Shown: piece by piece, positions 54,074 to 63,613 of the stretch
Layout of the letters: the number at the start of each line of letters is the position of its first letter
Position numbering within the stretch: the stretch's first letter is position 1
NCBI RefSeq assembly: GCF_011065405.1
Contig: NZ_CP047056.1
Coordinates: 2,626,747 to 2,690,746, forward strand
DNA length: 64,000 nucleotides
Reading direction: 5' to 3'
Origin: Succinivibrio dextrinosolvens
GTDB lineage: Bacteria; Pseudomonadota; Gammaproteobacteria; Enterobacterales; Succinivibrionaceae
Notes under the pieces: generated by a model
The model's database searches: none
What the model was told of the DNA's origin: nothing
The model's input: only the letters and a program-made list of their open reading frames with translations
Program-made: the position numbers and the translations under genes

Positions 54074-55647
54074 ATGGTTACAGAACGTTTAAGCATGAGA
54101 AACATGACAAAAACATACGGTACAAATACCGTTGTAAAGAACGTCAATTTCTCAGTGTTACCAGGAGAAGTCCATGCCTTGGTTGGTGAAAATGGTGCCG
54201 GAAAATCAACATTGCTTAACATGTTAAGCGGTGTCACCATGGCTACTTCTGGTGAAATCTTTGTGGACGGTGAAAAAGCAGTTATTACCAAACCTACCGA
54301 TGCAAGGGACTATGGCATTGCCATGATCCATCAGGAATTACAGAACATTCCTGAACTTACAGTGTTTCAGAATATGTTCCTGGGTAATCCTAAAACAAAA
54401 GGTGGCGTGTTTGTTGATAAGGACCGTGAAGCCAAAAGAGCAAAGGAAATCCTTTTTGAACTGGATCCTGATATAGATCCTTGGGAGAAAATCAAGAATC
54501 TTAAGGGGTATCTCAGCAGCAGATCGTTGAAATTGCTAGAGCGCTACTGGCTAACGCAAAAATTATCGCTATGGACGAGCCAACTTCCTCTCTGACTCCT
54601 CAGGAGTTTGATCGTCTGGCTCAGCTAATTTCAGATCTGGCTAAAAAAGGTGTCTCTGTAATCTATGTGTCCCACAAAATGGACGAACTGTTCAGAGTGT
54701 GTGATAGAGCAACAGTTATGCGAGATGGTCAGTATATCGACTGTGTAAACATGAAAGATATGACTGAAGAATCAATTGTAACAATGATGGTTGGTAGAAA
54801 GATCGAAAAAGTTTCGCATCACTCCTATGTTACCGACAGGGTCATGCTGGAGATAGAGAATCTGGGGAGAGTTGGCGCTGTAAAACCAGCTTCTTTTAAA
54901 GTTCATGCAGGTGAGGTTCTTGGAATATCAGGTCTTGTTGGTTCTGGTCGTACCGAACTTTTCAGACTGATTTTCGGTCTTGATAAGCCGGGACTTGCGG
55001 TAGCTAAGCATACCCGTATGAGCAGAGAGATTGCCGGACTTGATAAACCGGCAAATGGCAAAGTTATAGTTAAGGGCAAGAGCATTAAATTAAACGATGT
55101 CCATGAAGCAATTCGTCATGGTATTGGTCTTGTCCCTGAGGATAGAAAGCTTGAAGGTATTTTAAAGAGTCGTTCCATAAATATAAATATGGGAATGCCT
55201 TCAATGTCCAAGTATACAAAAGGCGGCTTTATAAGACGAGGATTCTTAAGGAAGAAATCCTATGAAATTATGAAGGGACTCAATTTACGTCCTCTCGATG
55301 TAGATAGGGCAATTGGTACCTTATCTGGCGGTAATCAGCAGAAGGTGATTATTGGAAGATGGTTAGCCTCCGGTACAGAAATCTTCCTGTTTGATGAACC
55401 TACAAGAGGTATTGATGTTGGTGCTAAAAGCGAAATCTATGATGCCATTGAAGAACTCGCAAAGCAGGGAAAAGCTATTTTGGTTATTTCTTCAGAAATG
55501 CCGGAAATCATCAGAATATCAGATCGAGTAATGGTAATGAGAGATGGCGAAATTGTAGCTCAGCTCGAAGGCGAGGATATAAATGAGGCAACTATTGGCC
55601 AGTATTCAATTGGCCAGGCAAAGAAACAAACAGAGGCTGTACTATGA
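54074..55647 (+). pseudogene. RbsA-type duplicated sugar ABC ATPase with a frameshift
   Basis: Two frames make one ATPase. Frame one (from ATG 54074) has Walker A GENGAGKST and IHQELQNIP; near 54506 a G-run (AAGGGGTATC) shifts the frame and it ends at 54595. The downstream frame continues VSQQQIVEIARALL (signature), MDEPTSSLT (Walker B), then the second nucleotide-binding domain with SGGNQQKVIIGRW and FDEPTRGIDVG to 55647. Removing two G restores LKVSQQQIVEI, which fits the family. A 60-bp in-frame insertion (about 54979-55050) bounded by CTTGATAAGCCG and CTTGATAAACCG also occurs in the second domain. If real, the transporter lacks an intact ATPase; a sequencing error in the G-run is possible. 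Confidence 0.85.
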
Positions 55648-56678
55648 CGGACGTATTTTCATTAGGAAAGAATATCTTTAAGTCCAGTAAAGATCCGCTT
55701 AATCAAAAAGGTAATAATATGACAGAACAGGCTTTAGCATTGAAGAAAAATTTCTTTAAATTCAACATTAGAGACATGGGAACTCTAATTGGTCTGGTGA
55801 TAATTTTTGCCGTGTTTGCGTGTTTATCACCTGTATTTTTAACTACCCCAAATCTTATAAATATTATGCAGCAGTCAGCGATAAATGCCATTGTTGCTTT
55901 GGGTATGACCTTGGTTATTATCTCTGCAGGAATTGATTTGTCTGTAGGTCCTGTTGCAGCTTTATCAGCTGTAGTCTGTGCATCTTTGATGGTGGCAGGT
56001 GTTCCTGTTGTAGTGGCTCTGGCAGGTGCTCTGATTATTGGTGGCTTATATGGTGTATTTAATGGTTTACTGATTGCTTATGCCGGACTTCAGCCATTTA
56101 TTGTTACCTTAGGCGGTTTATCCCTATGCCGTGCTCTGGCTTTAATCTACACTGGCGGTAATCCAATTTTCGGTATTCCAGCTTCTTTCAGAGCATTTAT
56201 CAATGGCTCATTCCTTGGAATTCCAACCCCAATTGTAATTGCCGCTCTGATTGCTATCCTGTTATGGGTTATTCTGAATAAAACTCCTTTAGGTGAGTAT
56301 ATTTTTGCAATTGGTGGAAATGAGGAAGCCGCACGTGTATGTGGTGTTCCTGTAAGAAAGACCAAGATTGCTGTATATGTTATTTCTGGTGTTTTAGCTT
56401 CAATTGCAGCTTTGATTCTTGTAGGTCGATTAGGTGCTGCTGATCCTACTCTAGGAAATCTCTGGGAGATGAATGCAATTGCAGCGGCCGCAATCGGAGG
56501 CGCTTCTCTTATGGGAGGAAAGGGAAGCATTTTTGGAACAATTCTTGGTGCAATTATTCTTGGTACTCTAATCAATGGCTTCACATTACTGAATATTCAG
56601 TCTTTCTACCAGCTACTGGCAACAGGTATAATTATCATTGTCGCAATGTTGGTTGATAGAGCTACTAGAGGAAAATAA
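55644..56678 (+). CDS. sugar ABC transporter permease (RbsC-like)
   Basis: A 344-residue membrane protein with about ten hydrophobic segments. Family landmarks are MQQSAINAIVALGMTLVIISAGIDLSVG near 75-102 and IGGASLMGGKGSIFGTILGAIILGTLINGF near 285-315. ATG 55644 overlaps the ATPase stop (ATGA). A second in-frame ATG at 55719, preceded by AAAGGTAA, would start at TEQALALKKN; it may be the real start since the first 25 residues are not typical. Forms the membrane channel for the sugar imported with the binding protein at 53009. Confidence 0.9.
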   Translation: MTDVFSLGKNIFKSSKDPLNQKGNNMTEQALALKKNFFKFNIRDMGTLIGLVIIFAVFACLSPVFLTTPNLINIMQQSAINAIVALGMTLVIISAGIDLSVGPVAALSAVVCASLMVAGVPVVVALAGALIIGGLYGVFNGLLIAYAGLQPFIVTLGGLSLCRALALIYTGGNPIFGIPASFRAFINGSFLGIPTPIVIAALIAILLWVILNKTPLGEYIFAIGGNEEAARVCGVPVRKTKIAVYVISGVLASIAALILVGRLGAADPTLGNLWEMNAIAAAAIGGASLMGGKGSIFGTILGAIILGTLINGFTLLNIQSFYQLLATGIIIIVAMLVDRATRGK

Positions 56679-56696
56679 TTAAAAGGAGTTACGATT

Positions 56697-57554
56697 ATGG
56701 CAATGATGGATCCAAGAACTATAGGCGCTCATATCAGAATGAAGAGACCTCTTCTGTCGGGGCTGGAACTTAAAGTGCTTGATAAAATCATTGCCAGAGA
56801 TGAATTTTCCGAAGAAACTTCCATAAAAGAAATTGCTCTAGAAAATCAGGTTTCAGAGGCAATGATTGTAAAAATAGCAAAGAAACTTGATTTTTCAGGG
56901 TACCGTGAGTTCCGCTCTAATCTTGTTCTATACAGACAGCTTGAAGTTTCAAGAATGTTTCAGGATTTAAGTGCCGATGATGATATGGAGAATCTTGTAA
57001 CTAAGGTTTTCAGAAACTCTATTCAGGCACTTGAAGAAACCATGGCAATTCTTGATATTCAGGCAATGAAAAAATGTGCGGATTTGTTGGCAACCAGAAA
57101 AAAAATTCTTCTTTTTGGTCTTGGTGGCTCGGCTCAGATTGCGTTCGATTTTTCTCACAAACTTCTACGTATTGGTATTGGTTCTTATGTACTTAATGAT
57201 TCGCATATGATGCTCATGTCTGCAGCTCTTTGCGATGTAGATAGTGTTGTGATAGGAATAAGCCATTCAGGGCATACTTCAGATGTTGTTGAAGCACTGA
57301 AACTGGCAAGATCAAATGGAGCAAGAACTATTGCCATAACAAATTATGCTGGTTCTCCTATCTGCAGTTATGCTGATATTGTGCTTAATTCAACGTCAAG
57401 AGGCGGTACTTTACTTGGAGAAAATGCAGCATCACGAATTGCTCAGTTAAACATTCTTGATGTTTTGTATGTAGCTATAGCTCAGAAGGATCACAAAAAA
57501 TCAGAGGAAAATTTATCTAGGACAATCGCAGCTATTGGAAATAAACGCGTATAA
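56697..57554 (+). CDS. RpiR/MurR-family transcriptional regulator with SIS domain
   Basis: A 285-residue regulator. The N-terminal RpiR HTH (about 20-90) has TSIKEIALENQVSEAMIVKIAKKLDF near 40-65; the SIS sugar-phosphate-binding domain spans about 120-260 with ILLFGLGGSAQIAFD and VVIGISHSGHTSDVVEALKLA. It should sense a phosphorylated sugar of the pathway and control the operon in which it sits, after the permease gene (18-nt gap, AAGGAG). The final kinase gene starts 12 nt later. Confidence 0.9.
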   Translation: MAMMDPRTIGAHIRMKRPLLSGLELKVLDKIIARDEFSEETSIKEIALENQVSEAMIVKIAKKLDFSGYREFRSNLVLYRQLEVSRMFQDLSADDDMENLVTKVFRNSIQALEETMAILDIQAMKKCADLLATRKKILLFGLGGSAQIAFDFSHKLLRIGIGSYVLNDSHMMLMSAALCDVDSVVIGISHSGHTSDVVEALKLARSNGARTIAITNYAGSPICSYADIVLNSTSRGGTLLGENAASRIAQLNILDVLYVAIAQKDHKKSEENLSRTIAAIGNKRV

Positions 57555-57566
57555 CTGGTTTGTATT

Positions 57567-58445
57567 ATGAAAAAAATAGTTGTTGCAGGAAGTCTAAATT
57601 ACGACATTTTTGTTGAGGCTCCTAGAAGACCTTTAAAAGGTGAAACTTTAACTGGTTACAAATGGTATCCAAAATTTGGAGGTAAAGGCGGTAATCAGGC
57701 TTTATCTGCAGCCAAATGCGGTTGTAACGTTATTATGGTAGGTGCCTTAGGTAACGATAGCTTTGGTAAATCCATGCGTAATGTTTTAACTTCGCATAAG
57801 GTTGATACTTCTTATCTTCAGAACTGTGAAAAAACAGGCTCAGGTATTTCTGTTGCTATCATGGATGATGATGGCGACTACGGAGCTGTTATTGTTGGTG
57901 GTGCAAACGTTCAGATTGATAATAGCGTTTTTTCGAATGAGACTCTATGGAAGGACGTAGGAATGCTAATCCTGCAGAATGAAGTTGCTGAAGAAACAAA
58001 TCTTATTGCCGCAAGAGAAGCAAAAAAACGTGGAATAAAAGTCTGCATAAATGCTGCTCCAGTTAAGGTTATGAATCCTGAACTCCTCAAAATGATAGAT
58101 ATCCTTGTGGTAAATGAAGTAGAAGCGACATCTATATGTAAAATCAAGGTTGATAGCTTACATTCTGCATTGGATGCCTGCTTACAGCTTGTAAAAGATT
58201 TCCCTTATGTTGTGGTTACTGCAGGCGGTAATGGAGTTGCATATGCAGCATCAGATGGATCTAAAGGAACGGTAGAAGCTCTTAAGATTACACTGATTAG
58301 TACACATGGGGCTGGTGATTGCTTTGTTGGAGCTCTATGTTCAAGACTTGTAAACAACGAATCTATTGCTGAGTCAGTGATTTTTGCAAATAAAATTGCA
58401 GCAGAACATGTATCAACAACCCACGAAGATCTTGTCTTAAACTAG
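57567..58445 (+). CDS. PfkB-family sugar kinase, ribokinase-like
   Basis: A 292-residue kinase. The N-terminal GSLNYDIFVEAPRRPLKGETL and GGKGGNQALSAAKCG (about 40-54) are the ribokinase signature; the C-terminal catalytic motif is STHGAGDCFVGAL near 253 with the base Asp. It probably phosphorylates the imported sugar, giving the ligand of the RpiR regulator. Slightly shorter than E. coli RbsK (309). Last gene of the operon, followed by a terminator. Ribose is possible, but no rpiA or rbsD is present. Confidence 0.88.
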   Translation: MKKIVVAGSLNYDIFVEAPRRPLKGETLTGYKWYPKFGGKGGNQALSAAKCGCNVIMVGALGNDSFGKSMRNVLTSHKVDTSYLQNCEKTGSGISVAIMDDDGDYGAVIVGGANVQIDNSVFSNETLWKDVGMLILQNEVAEETNLIAAREAKKRGIKVCINAAPVKVMNPELLKMIDILVVNEVEATSICKIKVDSLHSALDACLQLVKDFPYVVVTAGGNGVAYAASDGSKGTVEALKITLISTHGAGDCFVGALCSRLVNNESIAESVIFANKIAAEHVSTTHEDLVLN

Positions 58446-58470
58446 TCTATATCATTAGTAAACTCTATTT

Positions 58471-58496
58471 GGCTCTATTTTCGGAGCCTTTTTTTT
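58471..58496 (+). terminator. intrinsic terminator of the sugar ABC operon
   Basis: GGCTC (58471-58475) / GAGCC (58484-58488) followed by eight T, 26 nt after the kinase stop. The next 400 bp (to 58899) are AT-rich and show no other supportable feature. Confidence 0.8.
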
Positions 58497-58899
58497 GTTT
58501 ACCTTAATCTCTCTGGAAAAAATTTCCATGCAATAAATTTTTGTAACTACTCAGAACGGTAGCACGCAAAAAAATTGTTTTGAGTATTTTGACTGACTTT
58601 TACAGTCAGATTGTTCTTTTAGAATTTACATTGTGAATTGTCTCACATTCCTAATCAAAATGCTTTTTTCTTTGCATTTACCAGGAATAGCCCATATTGC
58701 TCATATAACGCGAATACAGCGATGTTGTTTTGAAGTGCTTTGTTTTGTCATTTTGACTGCTAATCGATCTGTAGCGATCTGCTCAGATCCTTCTCGATCA
58801 TTTTGAAGCACATGGTGTACCTCTGATTTCTATGACGAAAAGTGCTGAAATTCAGGATGTTATAATTACATCAGTAATAATAACAATTGGGAATTTGCT

Positions 58900-59355
58900 G
58901 TGGATTTAAAGGAACTGAAAAAGCAGGTAGACAAAATAACATTGGAGCTTAAGAACAAAGCTTCAGACGAACTGTCGCCTTTAATTGAATCACAGTCAGT
59001 TCTGATAAATGTAATTTTGGAAATGAGCACAGGTATTCTAGCTCAGAATGAAAGACTTACAGCAACGATAACTGATTTGCAGGAAAACATAAAAGAGCTG
59101 CGCGGACAGTTGAATATGGATTCCCATAACAGTTCAAAACCACCATCAAGTGACGGTTATAAGAAGCCAAATAAGGCAAGAAGTCTGAGAAAGCCAACAG
59201 GCAGAAAGCCAGGTGGGCAGAAATGACACAGTGGAGCGAACATGGAGGTACCTCATAAGCCTGATGAGGTAAAGAAACATCAGCCCAATAAATGTATGAT
59301 CTGCCCTCATTTTGCCTCATGCGCTGCAAACGGAAAGGTATTTGAGAGAAGCCTT
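58900..59355 (+). pseudogene. IS66 TnpC N-terminal fragment with nonsense mutation
   Basis: The frame from GTG 58900 encodes a coiled-coil N-terminus (ELKKQVDKITLELKNKA), the IS66 block LNMDSHNSSKPPSSDGYKKP and RKPTGRKPGGQK, then TGA (59224-59226) where a glycine codon is expected. The same frame goes on with HSGANMEVPHKPDEV and the zinc-finger-like CMICPHFASC, then homology ends at about 59350. A GGA-to-TGA change plus 3' truncation by an IS200/IS605 end explains the remains. Confidence 0.85.
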
Positions 59356-59440
59356 AGAGGCCTAGTTAACATTAGCAAAAATAGTAAACGGGCGGTATTG
59401 AATCCCCTGGCTTCAGCCATGGGGAGCAGGTCAATTTTGT
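59355..59440 (+). mobile_element. right-end remnant of an IS200/IS605-type element
   Basis: The hairpin CCCCTGGC-TTCA-GCCATGGGG (59404-59424) following GGGCGGTATTGAAT and followed by AGCAGGTCAA is the typical right end of IS1341/IS605 elements carrying TnpB, where the omegaRNA scaffold also ends. No tnpB or tnpA gene remains. It abuts the broken IS66 gene, so one element jumped into the other and then decayed. Confidence 0.65.
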
Positions 59441-59643
59441 AGAGTAGACATCAATGTCAACATGTATTATCTTATTATACAGAAACGACCTTTCTATGTA
59501 TGCGGTAAATCCGTATCTGTTGATTTCTTACATATACAGTTTACACGTTAAATCCACGATTCTACATTCGCGTAGGTTGCTTCATATCGTCTAAAATCTA
59601 AACATCAGAAGTCTCTTCAAAAAGCAATTAAAAGGCGTTCAAT

Positions 59644-61527
59644 ATGAAGGATTCAATTGTATTTTTTGCTCCAAATTCAAGAATAGCGGCTTTAGCTACA
59701 AATGCCATCTCTCAGTTAAATCTTTCAATTCCTGTTGAAGAAGCTATTGACTATGAGGCTGTGGAGCTTCTGCACAAGTATCCTTCATGCAAAATTGCTA
59801 TCAGTAGAAGTGGTACAGCTGATCTGCTTCGCGGTGTAAAGGGAATATCTGTTGTTGATATAACAGCCTCATATTATGAGATCCAAAAGGGGATCAGTAA
59901 CCTAGTGGATAAGCACTGCAAGAACATCAGTGTGATTAGTCAGTCTAACTTCATCGGACTTACTCATGCAGAGTTTAGTCTTGGTGATGTAAAGGTAACA
60001 CTCAATCCCTGTAAAAATACAGAAGATATAATTTCAACCGTTGAACGTCGTGTGTATAGCGGAGCTGACGGTGTACTAGGCTGTGTTCTGGCAATTGAAA
60101 CAGCAAAATCTTATAACGTGATTGTAGAACCTCTTGAATCAGATTTTTTCTCTGTAAAAAGGGTAATTCTGCAGGCTTTGGAAATGCTTGGATACCTAAA
60201 TATCAGTCAGAAGAATTTTGAGTGTATGGAGACAGTTCTGGATAATATTGATGAAGGTGTGATTTTCTTTGATTCAGAAAACAATCCTGCTATATACAAC
60301 GAATCTGCCTTAAAACTGATGCAGCCTGAATCCAAGGAGCAGTGGTTTCATAAGCTTGAAGAACATATGAATAGGGCAAACAGTGTTCCGAGAGTAGTAA
60401 GCCTCAACCAGAACAAGGTGCTGTTCCGTAATATTCCTTTATCTGGAAATGAGTTTATTTCGGGAGACAAGCCTAGCAGTAATGTGGTCATAATGCAGGA
60501 CAGTACTGCAATCGAGGAATCTGCTAAGAATATTAAGATTTCAACATATGAAAAAGGTCTTTTTGCCCGCCGTTCCTTTAAGGATATAAGATTTGAATCT
60601 CTGGTAATGGATGATGCAGTGGCTCTGGCTAAACGCTTTTCCAATTCTGATTCTACTGTAATGCTTTTTGGTGAAACCGGTGTGGGTAAGGAAGGTTTTG
60701 CCCAGAGTATTCATAACAATTCTCCACGTGCTAAAAAGCCATTCGTGTCGGTCAACTGTGCCTCTCTTCCTCAGGGACTGGTAGCTTCAGAACTGTTCGG
60801 TTATGCAGAAGGCGCTTTTACCGGTGCCCGCAGTTCCGGAAAAAAAGGCCTGTTTGAGCTGGCCCAGGGAGGAACCATATTTTTAGATGAGATAACGGAG
60901 ATCCCTCTTGAGGTTCAGAGTCAGTTTCTGCGTGTGATACAGGAGCGTGAGGTTATGCGTATCGGAGATGATCGCATTATTCCTTTGGACATCCGTATCA
61001 TATGTGCCTCTAATAAAAGAATTCTGCCACTGTGTGAAAAAGGTTTATTCCGATACGATCTTTACTACAGACTCAATGTTTTGCAGCTGACTATTCCTCC
61101 GCTGCGTGAGCGCGGCAGAGATGTTCTCGTTCTGTTTAAGACATTTATGGCGGAATTTCTTCATAAAAATGAAGATGAGATTAAATTTGACGATGACGTA
61201 AAATCTGTCCTTATGAGTTATTCTTGGCCTGGTAATGTTCGTGAACTTAGAAATTTTGCCGAGGCGATGTCTTTTTATGGAGACGAAATAAAAAGTTCTA
61301 ATGTTCTAAATATCTTAAATCATGACAAGGAAGTTATTTCATCAGACACTGATAATTCAAATCACTCTTTGAACTTTAAGGATAATATGCCGCTCTCTGA
61401 GATCGAAAGGGAATATTATCGTTATATGCTTGAACGCCATTCTAATGCTGAAGTTGCAAAGCTGGCTGGGATTTCAAGAACCTCCCTGTGGAGAAAACTT
61501 AAAACTCTTGGCTTAAGTGATCAGTAA
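59644..61527 (+). CDS. PrpR-type sigma-54-dependent transcriptional activator (copy 2)
   Basis: A 627-residue paralogue of the regulator at 40466-42322 with the same domain order: PrpR-type sensor (about 1-180), PAS-like segment (IDEGVIFFDSENNPAIYNESA), AAA+ core with GETGVGKEG, GAFTGA and GGTIFLDEI, and a C-terminal Fis-type HTH (AEVAKLAGISRTSLWRKLKTL). The sensor half differs more than the core, which suggests another inducer. It is followed by a candidate operator and a sigma-54 promoter that lead into kdgK-eda and a TRAP gene on the same strand. ATG 59644 follows AAAAGGCG. Confidence 0.92.
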   Translation: MKDSIVFFAPNSRIAALATNAISQLNLSIPVEEAIDYEAVELLHKYPSCKIAISRSGTADLLRGVKGISVVDITASYYEIQKGISNLVDKHCKNISVISQSNFIGLTHAEFSLGDVKVTLNPCKNTEDIISTVERRVYSGADGVLGCVLAIETAKSYNVIVEPLESDFFSVKRVILQALEMLGYLNISQKNFECMETVLDNIDEGVIFFDSENNPAIYNESALKLMQPESKEQWFHKLEEHMNRANSVPRVVSLNQNKVLFRNIPLSGNEFISGDKPSSNVVIMQDSTAIEESAKNIKISTYEKGLFARRSFKDIRFESLVMDDAVALAKRFSNSDSTVMLFGETGVGKEGFAQSIHNNSPRAKKPFVSVNCASLPQGLVASELFGYAEGAFTGARSSGKKGLFELAQGGTIFLDEITEIPLEVQSQFLRVIQEREVMRIGDDRIIPLDIRIICASNKRILPLCEKGLFRYDLYYRLNVLQLTIPPLRERGRDVLVLFKTFMAEFLHKNEDEIKFDDDVKSVLMSYSWPGNVRELRNFAEAMSFYGDEIKSSNVLNILNHDKEVISSDTDNSNHSLNFKDNMPLSEIEREYYRYMLERHSNAEVAKLAGISRTSLWRKLKTLGLSDQ

Positions 61528-61576
61528 CATACAAAAATGTCATTTTTGTATTATGTGACAAATCTCAAAAACAAAA

Positions 61577-61627
61577 GTTTCAATCTGAAACGTTATGAAA
61601 CCTAATATAATATCCAATATGTTTCAT
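61577..61627. promoter_or_regulatory. candidate upstream activator sites for the second PrpR-type regulator
   Basis: A perfect dyad GTTTCA-ATC-TGAAAC (61577-61591) and a wider dyad ATGAAAC (61595-61601) / GTTTCAT (61621-61627), together four GTTTCA half-sites within 51 bp. They lie 50-100 bp upstream of the -24 element, as expected for an enhancer-binding protein. Confidence 0.6.
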
Positions 61628-61676
61628 CTTTAAACATTAAATAAAAATATATAAGAATATCAATAAGATAAAAATA

Positions 61677-61692
61677 TGGCACAATCGTTGCT
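61677..61692 (+). promoter_or_regulatory. sigma-54 (-24/-12) promoter of the second kdg operon
   Basis: TGGCACAATCGTTGCT fits the consensus closely, with GG at -24, GC at -12 and right spacing. About 325 bp of leader separate it from kdgK; this leader (61700-62015) has no gene and no strong hairpin that I can support. Confidence 0.88.
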
Positions 61693-62015
61693 ACTATGGA
61701 AGTATAAAAATTATTTATTAGAACCACATGTAAAAGAGTAGCAATGAAACAAACATCCATCACAACATCAGAAGAATTCAAATATAAATATCATCTATTA
61801 CTGTTTAGAATAAAGCTGAAACAGGCTTAACACACTTATATTTATGTGAAAAAGCCTTAAAAGTTTATCAGGCTGAAAACGCATGTACGTGCAGCAGAAA
61901 ATTTCAGCACTTAGATCTTGAAAAGAACAGAAATAAAGCCTGGCAGGTAAATCAGGCAATACAGATAAAAATAATAATCAATTATAGTTTTAGAAAAAGG
62001 GTATAGGAGTATTTT

Positions 62016-62972
62016 ATGTCAAAAGGGTTACTGCTTGTAGGAGAGCCAATGGGACTCTTAATTGCAAAGCAGGAAGGCGCTCTGGAAACTGTTAAGGATT
62101 ATTCTCTGGCAGTTGCAGGCGCTGAATTTAACGTTGCAACTGGAATTTCAAGACTTAATCACAAGGTTTCCTATTTAACCAAGCTTGGAGATGATCCTTT
62201 TGGAAAACTTATTGAATCTACCCTAAGAGGAAATGGAATTGATTCTTCTCTTGTAAGCTATTCAAAAAAAGAGCGTACAGGCTTCATGCTAAAGGGAAAA
62301 GTTTCAAAGGGCGATCCCCAGATTTTCTATTTCAGAGCAGGTTCTGCCGCATCAACTCTTTCTGAGAGTGATGTTGAACAGATTGATTTTACAAGATTCT
62401 CCCACATCCACCTTACAGGCATTGCACCAGCTCTTTCAGAGACAACCCTAAAAGCTGTCTACAGAATGATTGAACTAGGTCGCAAGGCAGGATTGTTTAT
62501 TTCCTTTGATCCTAACTTAAGGCCACAGCTCTGGAAATCACAGGAGCTGATGGTCAAAACCCTGAATAATCTTGCTTCAAAGGCTGATTTGGTAATGCCT
62601 GGTGATGGTGAGGGAGACATTTTATGCGGTTCATCTGAACCAGAAAAAATTGCAGCTTTCTACCAGAAACTGGGAGCTTCAAGCGTTATTGTTAAGTGTG
62701 GACCTCAGGGCGCTTATTATGCTACACCAGAAAAGACCGGTAAGGTTGCCGGCTTTATCATTGACAAGGTTGTAGATACCGTAGGAGCTGGAGATGGCTT
62801 TGCAGCAGGAGTGCTCTCTGCTCTGATGGAAGGGCTTGATTTTGATAAGGCAGTAGAACGTGGCTGTGCCATCGGTGCAATCCAGTGTACCTTCGCAGGA
62901 GACAATGAAGGTCTGCCAACCAAAGCTCAGTTAGAGCAGTTCATGGCCTCTCACAAGCGCAGAGATTTCTAG
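62016..62972 (+). CDS. kdgK: 2-keto-3-deoxygluconate kinase (copy 2)
   Basis: The 318-residue product matches the copy at 32127-33083 except at residue 2 (Ser instead of Gly). Same PfkB features, including SFDPNLRPQLW and DTVGAGDGFAAG. Its upstream region and ribosome-binding site (TAGGAG) are unrelated to those of copy 1. First gene after the sigma-54 promoter, so in this cluster KDG phosphorylation is the first step provided. Enzymes that make KDG must lie beyond the window or be shared with the other operon. Confidence 0.94.
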   Translation: MSKGLLLVGEPMGLLIAKQEGALETVKDYSLAVAGAEFNVATGISRLNHKVSYLTKLGDDPFGKLIESTLRGNGIDSSLVSYSKKERTGFMLKGKVSKGDPQIFYFRAGSAASTLSESDVEQIDFTRFSHIHLTGIAPALSETTLKAVYRMIELGRKAGLFISFDPNLRPQLWKSQELMVKTLNNLASKADLVMPGDGEGDILCGSSEPEKIAAFYQKLGASSVIVKCGPQGAYYATPEKTGKVAGFIIDKVVDTVGAGDGFAAGVLSALMEGLDFDKAVERGCAIGAIQCTFAGDNEGLPTKAQLEQFMASHKRRDF

Positions 62973-63613
62973 GAGATAAAGATGAAATTTAAAGTTTTAA
63001 GCGAGATTGAATCAGTAGGAATTGTGCCTCTGGTTGTTCTTGAGGATGCCAAAAAGGCAGCTCCTTTAGCTCAGGCATTATGTGACGGAGGAATTCCTAT
63101 TGCAGAGGTTACCTTCAGAACAGCAGCAGCTGCTGAGGCAATCAGAATCATGGCCGAGAAATGCCCAAATATGCTGGTTGGCTCAGGTACGGTTCACAAT
63201 GTTGATCAGGCATGGGCAACCCTGGATAACGGCGGCAAGTTTGTAATTACCCCAGGTTTTAATCCAAAGGTTGTGGACTGGTGCTTAAAGCATGAGCTTG
63301 CAATCTGTCCTGGTACCGTAACCCCATCAGATTTGGAGCAGGCTTTAGACTTCGGTTTGGAAGTGGTTAAGTTCTTCCCAGCAGCAGCCTATGGCGGCAC
63401 TAAGACCTTGAAGGCTCTGGCAGGTCCTTATGCTTCAATCAAGTTTGTGCCAACCGGTGGAGTAAATTTAGATAACCTCTCAGAGTATCTGAGCCTCAAG
63501 AACGTCGCCGCAGTAGGCGGAAGCTTTGTACCAGACCCTAAGATGGTCAAGACTGAGGATTATAAAGCTATCACTGCTGCCTGCAGAGATATTCTCAAGA
63601 AGGTTAAGGATAT
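62031..63613. repeat. 1.58-kb inverted repeat, right arm (kdgK-eda)
   Basis: Mirror of 31486-33068. The identical tract begins at CTGCTTGTAGG five codons into kdgK and ends at AAGGATAT near the eda 3' end, covering the coding sequences but not the promoters or terminators. This shape is what gene conversion between two functional copies would leave. Confidence 0.93.

Noticed and set aside
56147-56584. 145-codon minus-strand frame opposite the ABC permease gene
   Set aside because: Composition (Ile/Pro/Ala-rich) is that of an antisense of a membrane protein; no ribosome-binding site.
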